A DNA stretch of 64,000 bases from Chersky-840 sp963838775. GTDB lineage: Bacteria; Actinomycetota; Acidimicrobiia; Acidimicrobiales; UBA8190. The stretch covers positions 382,002-446,001 of the forward strand of contig CAWISP010000026.1 of the NCBI GenBank assembly GCA_963838775.1, in the 5' to 3' direction. Shown here piece by piece: positions 61,632 through 64,000 of the stretch; position 1 is the stretch's first letter; each line of letters opens with the position of its first letter. A model generated the notes under the pieces. It was not told the DNA's origin. It worked only from the letters and a program-made list of their open reading frames with translations, and did no database searches. Position numbers and translations under genes: made by a program.

Positions 61632-61859
61632 TCAGGAAGGGGGGCCGCCCGCCTGCAGGCTGGCCACCAGCTCCTCGCTGGACAGCGAGGACGGTTGGGT
61701 GCTGGCCATCAAGTCCCGCAGGATCCCGGCGAAGCGCACCCCTCCTCCACGTGCGAGAAGTGGCTGGCCCCTTCGATGATCTCTACGCGGCTCCCGGGGT
61801 ATGCCCTCGTGGGCGGCGTGGGTGTGTCTGGACGGGGATGATGCGGTCCTGGTCGCCCG
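61632..61859 (-). pseudogene. Alpha/beta hydrolase C-terminal remnant
   Basis: Reading across shifts: ITGDQDRIIPVQTH, YPGSRVEIIEGASHFSHVEE (catalytic His context), RFAGILRDLMASTQPSSLSS and ELVASLQAGGPPS with stop at 61632. The GDQDxIIP and GASHFSHxE patterns are typical hydrolase C-terminal motifs. Frameshifts near 61760 and 61800. It directly abuts the stop of the flavin oxidase. Confidence 0.6.
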
Positions 61860-63239
61860 TTATCGCAGGACCTTGAGGGCGAGCCTGGCAAGCCCCCGAT
61901 CGGCTCGTTCGGGGTGTTCGTCGACACCGATGAGGACGCGGTGTGATGTATCGAGCATCAACCGGCGCAGGATCTTGCCCGGTGGCAGGGGCACCGGCTT
62001 CTTGGCGGCGAAGGGCAGCGCGGTGAGTTCGGTGCCGCCCGTGAGGAGCATGTCGCGCACGATCTTGCCGACGAGTCGGCTGGGGCCGACGCCATGTCCC
62101 GCGTAGCCAAGCGCGTAGAGGATCCGGTCCCCTTTCATCCAGTTGACACTGGCGATGCAATCGATGGTGCCGCAGACCGGCCCGGCCCAGCCGCGGTCCA
62201 TGGCGACGTCGCCGAGTTGGGGGAAGGTCCAGCGGAACGTCTCTTCGAGTCGGTCGAAGAGGTGCTGGTTACGGTCGTGCCGTTGATTCGGACCGTCGGG
62301 CATGAACGGGGCATCGCGTCCTCCCCAGAGGATCCGGCCGTCGGCGGTGGGCCGACTGAAGTGCACCATGATGCGCTTGTCCTCGATCCCGCAGCGTGTT
62401 TCCCAGCCGACACGTTCCCACTGCTCGGGGGTCAGCGGTTCAGTGAGGGTGACGTAGGCATAGATGGTGAAGATGAACCGCCGCAGCTCCGGGATCGAAT
62501 GGGCGTAGGCGTTGGTGGCGATCACGGCGCGGTCGGCATGCACGGTGCCGAACGGGGTGCGAGCTTCGACGCGTTGACCGCCAACGGTTTCGATCTCGTC
62601 GACGGGGGTGAACTCGTAGATCCTCACGCCCCGAGCGCGCGCTGCATCGGCGAGGCCCTGTGCGAGCGCGGCGGGATCGAGAATCAAGGCCTGGCGCTCG
62701 AAGTGCCCGATGCGGAACGTGCCGCTGTTCACGTATTCACGAACCTGTTCGGCTTCGAGGAACTCGAAGGGTAAATTCAGGCGCTGGGCGGCTTCGACGT
62801 CCTGGCGAATGCGGATGTCCTGCTCGGGTCCCCCCGATACGGTGACGTTGCCCGAGTGCCAGATGTCGGCCTCGATCCCTTCGGCACAGGCGAACTCCTC
62901 GATTTCGTTGATCGCCTGATGCATGGCCAGGTAGGTGGCCCGTGCCTGCTCGGCGCCGACCATCCTGTCGAGATGGTGGATGTTGCGACCCACCATCGTC
63001 ATCGCGAACCCGCCGTTGCGACCGCTGGCGCCATAGCCGACGACCTTCTGCTCGAGGATGACGACGTCGATCGACGGGTCGGCATCTTTGAGGCAGATCG
63101 CCGACCACAGTCCCGTATAGCCGCCGCCGATGATCACGACGTCGGTCTGCTCGTCACCGTCGAGGCGGGCGCCCGGTTCGTAGTCGCGGTGTTCGAGCCA
63201 GTAGCTGCGCGTCTTCCAGTCGCTCATTGCTGCGGTCAC
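61860..63239 (-). CDS. DAO/PuuB-type FAD-dependent amine or amino-acid oxidase
   Basis: 459 residues from GTG 63239, overlapping the hydrolase stop (GTGA); ATG 63227 is the alternative. FAD motif VVIIGGGYTGLWSAICL (34-50), then VVILEQKVVGYGASGRNGGF, the GASGRNGG signature of gamma-glutamylputrescine/glycine oxidase-like DAO enzymes, and a C-terminal GYAGHGVGPSRLVGKIV flavin contact. Oxidises a primary/secondary amine or D-amino acid with O2 or another acceptor. Paired with an alpha/beta hydrolase upstream, as the (unrelated-subfamily) flavin oxidase at 36074 is. Confidence 0.9.
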   Translation of the reverse strand: MTAAMSDWKTRSYWLEHRDYEPGARLDGDEQTDVVIIGGGYTGLWSAICLKDADPSIDVVILEQKVVGYGASGRNGGFAMTMVGRNIHHLDRMVGAEQARATYLAMHQAINEIEEFACAEGIEADIWHSGNVTVSGGPEQDIRIRQDVEAAQRLNLPFEFLEAEQVREYVNSGTFRIGHFERQALILDPAALAQGLADAARARGVRIYEFTPVDEIETVGGQRVEARTPFGTVHADRAVIATNAYAHSIPELRRFIFTIYAYVTLTEPLTPEQWERVGWETRCGIEDKRIMVHFSRPTADGRILWGGRDAPFMPDGPNQRHDRNQHLFDRLEETFRWTFPQLGDVAMDRGWAGPVCGTIDCIASVNWMKGDRILYALGYAGHGVGPSRLVGKIVRDMLLTGGTELTALPFAAKKPVPLPPGKILRRLMLDTSHRVLIGVDEHPERADRGLARLALKVLR

Positions 63240-64000
63240 ACCTTCGCGTCGGAGACGCCGTGTTCGTCGAGCCAGGTTCTGATTTTGGGGAAGATCTCCG
63301 CCAGCGAAGCTCGGCCGGCCACGAGGTCGTCGTGGCCGAAGTCGAGCGAGAAACCCGACGACGTGCCGGCCTCGATCCAGGTCTTGTCGGTGCTGCCAAT
63401 GGCCTCGAAGGCGGCGCAGGTGGCTTTGGGGGGTCGTTGGAGATCGTGGGCGGCGGCCATGATCAACAGGGGCAGGTTGATCTCGTCGAGGTGGTCACTC
63501 CACACCGTGGTGTGGTCGAGGCTGCGCATGACGCCGTGTTCGATCCAGTCGCCGAATTGATCGGCGAGCACGGTCGCCTCGTCGGGGATCCCGTTGTAGA
63601 GGTATCGGGCGGGTCCGATCGGGTCGAAGTTCTGGGGCCGAAAGCTCGACTCGAGTTGCTTGGACTTCGTGAGCGCCAGGATCGGCCCGGCAAAGTGTGC
63701 CCCGGCACGGAACTTGACTCTCCCGTGGCGTCGCATGTGGGGTTGGGTCGTGACGCCCGGGACCATCGCCGTCGGCGGGGTGAGCACCGGCGAGCCGAAG
63801 GTAATGCCAGCGCGGACCTGGTTGGCGGTCCCCGAGATGACCGACGCATACAGCGCCTGCCCACTCATCTCGAGGCCGAGCCAGAACGCCTGTTCCGCGC
63901 CCGATCGCTCGCAGGCCTTGGCCACCGCCGCTGGAAGATCCCGTTCGACGAAGTCATCGAAGCTCCACTGCGAGTCTGCTCTTGGGCCGAACTTCGGCCA
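63236..64000 (-). CDS. Alpha/beta hydrolase copy 2, N-terminus beyond the window edge
   Basis: 254 residues visible; it continues off the right edge (the first visible residues are WPKFGPRADSQWSFDDFVER). Very close to the hydrolase at 37377: LGLEMSGQALYASVISGTA, FGSPVLTPPTAMVPGVTTQP, LTKSKQLESSFRPQNFDP, AAAHDLQRPP and FSLDFGHDDLVAGRA are shared with few changes. The nucleophile Ser in GLEMSGQ and the His in FGHDD are kept. About 88% DNA identity by eye in sampled stretches. Likely the same reaction on the same or a related ester. Confidence 0.87.
   Translation of the reverse strand, partial: WPKFGPRADSQWSFDDFVERDLPAAVAKACERSGAEQAFWLGLEMSGQALYASVISGTANQVRAGITFGSPVLTPPTAMVPGVTTQPHMRRHGRVKFRAGAHFAGPILALTKSKQLESSFRPQNFDPIGPARYLYNGIPDEATVLADQFGDWIEHGVMRSLDHTTVWSDHLDEINLPLLIMAAAHDLQRPPKATCAAFEAIGSTDKTWIEAGTSSGFSLDFGHDDLVAGRASLAEIFPKIRTWLDEHGVSDAKV

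Noticed and set aside
1..64000. CRISPR array
   Set aside because: No regularly spaced short direct repeats with unique spacers were seen; the direct repeats found are single pairs.
1..64000. tRNA or rRNA genes
   Set aside because: No cloverleaf-like arm pattern or rRNA-like sequence was noticed by eye. A tRNAscan/Infernal run would be decisive.

Overview
The window looks like high-GC actinobacterial chromosome, possibly Acidimicrobiia, although no marker gene here fixes the taxon. The signs are frequent GTG/TTG starts behind strong GGAGG sites, WS/DGAT wax-ester/triacylglycerol synthases, PPOX and LLM families that often use F420, DUF1918 proteins, class II GlpX, and cyclase-STAND-TPR regulators. 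It reads as accessory, heavily rearranged chromosome: metabolic operons separated by insertion sequences, gene fragments, tail-to-tail truncations and frameshifted genes.

Layout. 0-8 kb: the 5' part of an oleate hydratase, an IS5-like element, a tandem-HTH cassette, and a large STAND/TPR regulator split by an 1820-bp transposon (DUF6788 + DDE transposase). 8-15.2 kb: an intact cyclase-STAND-TPR protein, a hemerythrin-MarR-VOC operon behind a triple operator-like repeat, and a second tandem-HTH cassette. 15.2-25.5 kb: small proteins, a frameshifted methyltransferase between 18-bp direct repeats, an integrase-core IS, an IS21 element inserted in a small-protein operon, and a truncated PhyH dioxygenase. 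25.7-35.8 kb: an MFS exporter, a sigma-factor fragment, a cold-shock protein, DUF1918 and histone-H1-like basic proteins (both frameshifted), a PLP enzyme, an AIR-synthase-like protein, GlpX, a cupin, an adenosine-specific-kinase family protein, a Mut7-C/LLM double truncation and a PPOX enzyme. 36-45.5 kb: a four-gene overlapping operon (TetR, SDR, alpha/beta hydrolase, flavin amine oxidase), an arylsulfatase hit by a frameshift and by the second transposon copy, and a sulfotransferase. 45.8-51.4 kb: a secreted seven-repeat lipoprotein, a second cyclase-STAND-TPR protein and the third HTH cassette, which abuts a truncated aldolase-like gene. 51.7-64 kb: GH4 glycosidase + cupin, two WS/DGAT acyltransferases around an alpha/beta hydrolase, a Gfo/Idh/MocA oxidoreductase, remnants of a second arylsulfatase and of a hydrolase, and a second flavin oxidase + alpha/beta hydrolase pair that runs off the right edge.

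Main themes. (1) A three-copy family of tandem-HTH proteins on a conserved non-coding leader with hairpins, which I cannot assign to a known element. (2) A duplicated 'alpha/beta hydrolase + flavin oxidase (+ arylsulfatase)' module. (3) Large STAND signalling proteins, one broken by a transposon whose removal restores the frame exactly. (4) Small indels in otherwise conserved genes, which are either real decay or consensus errors and must be settled before any of these genes is called dead.
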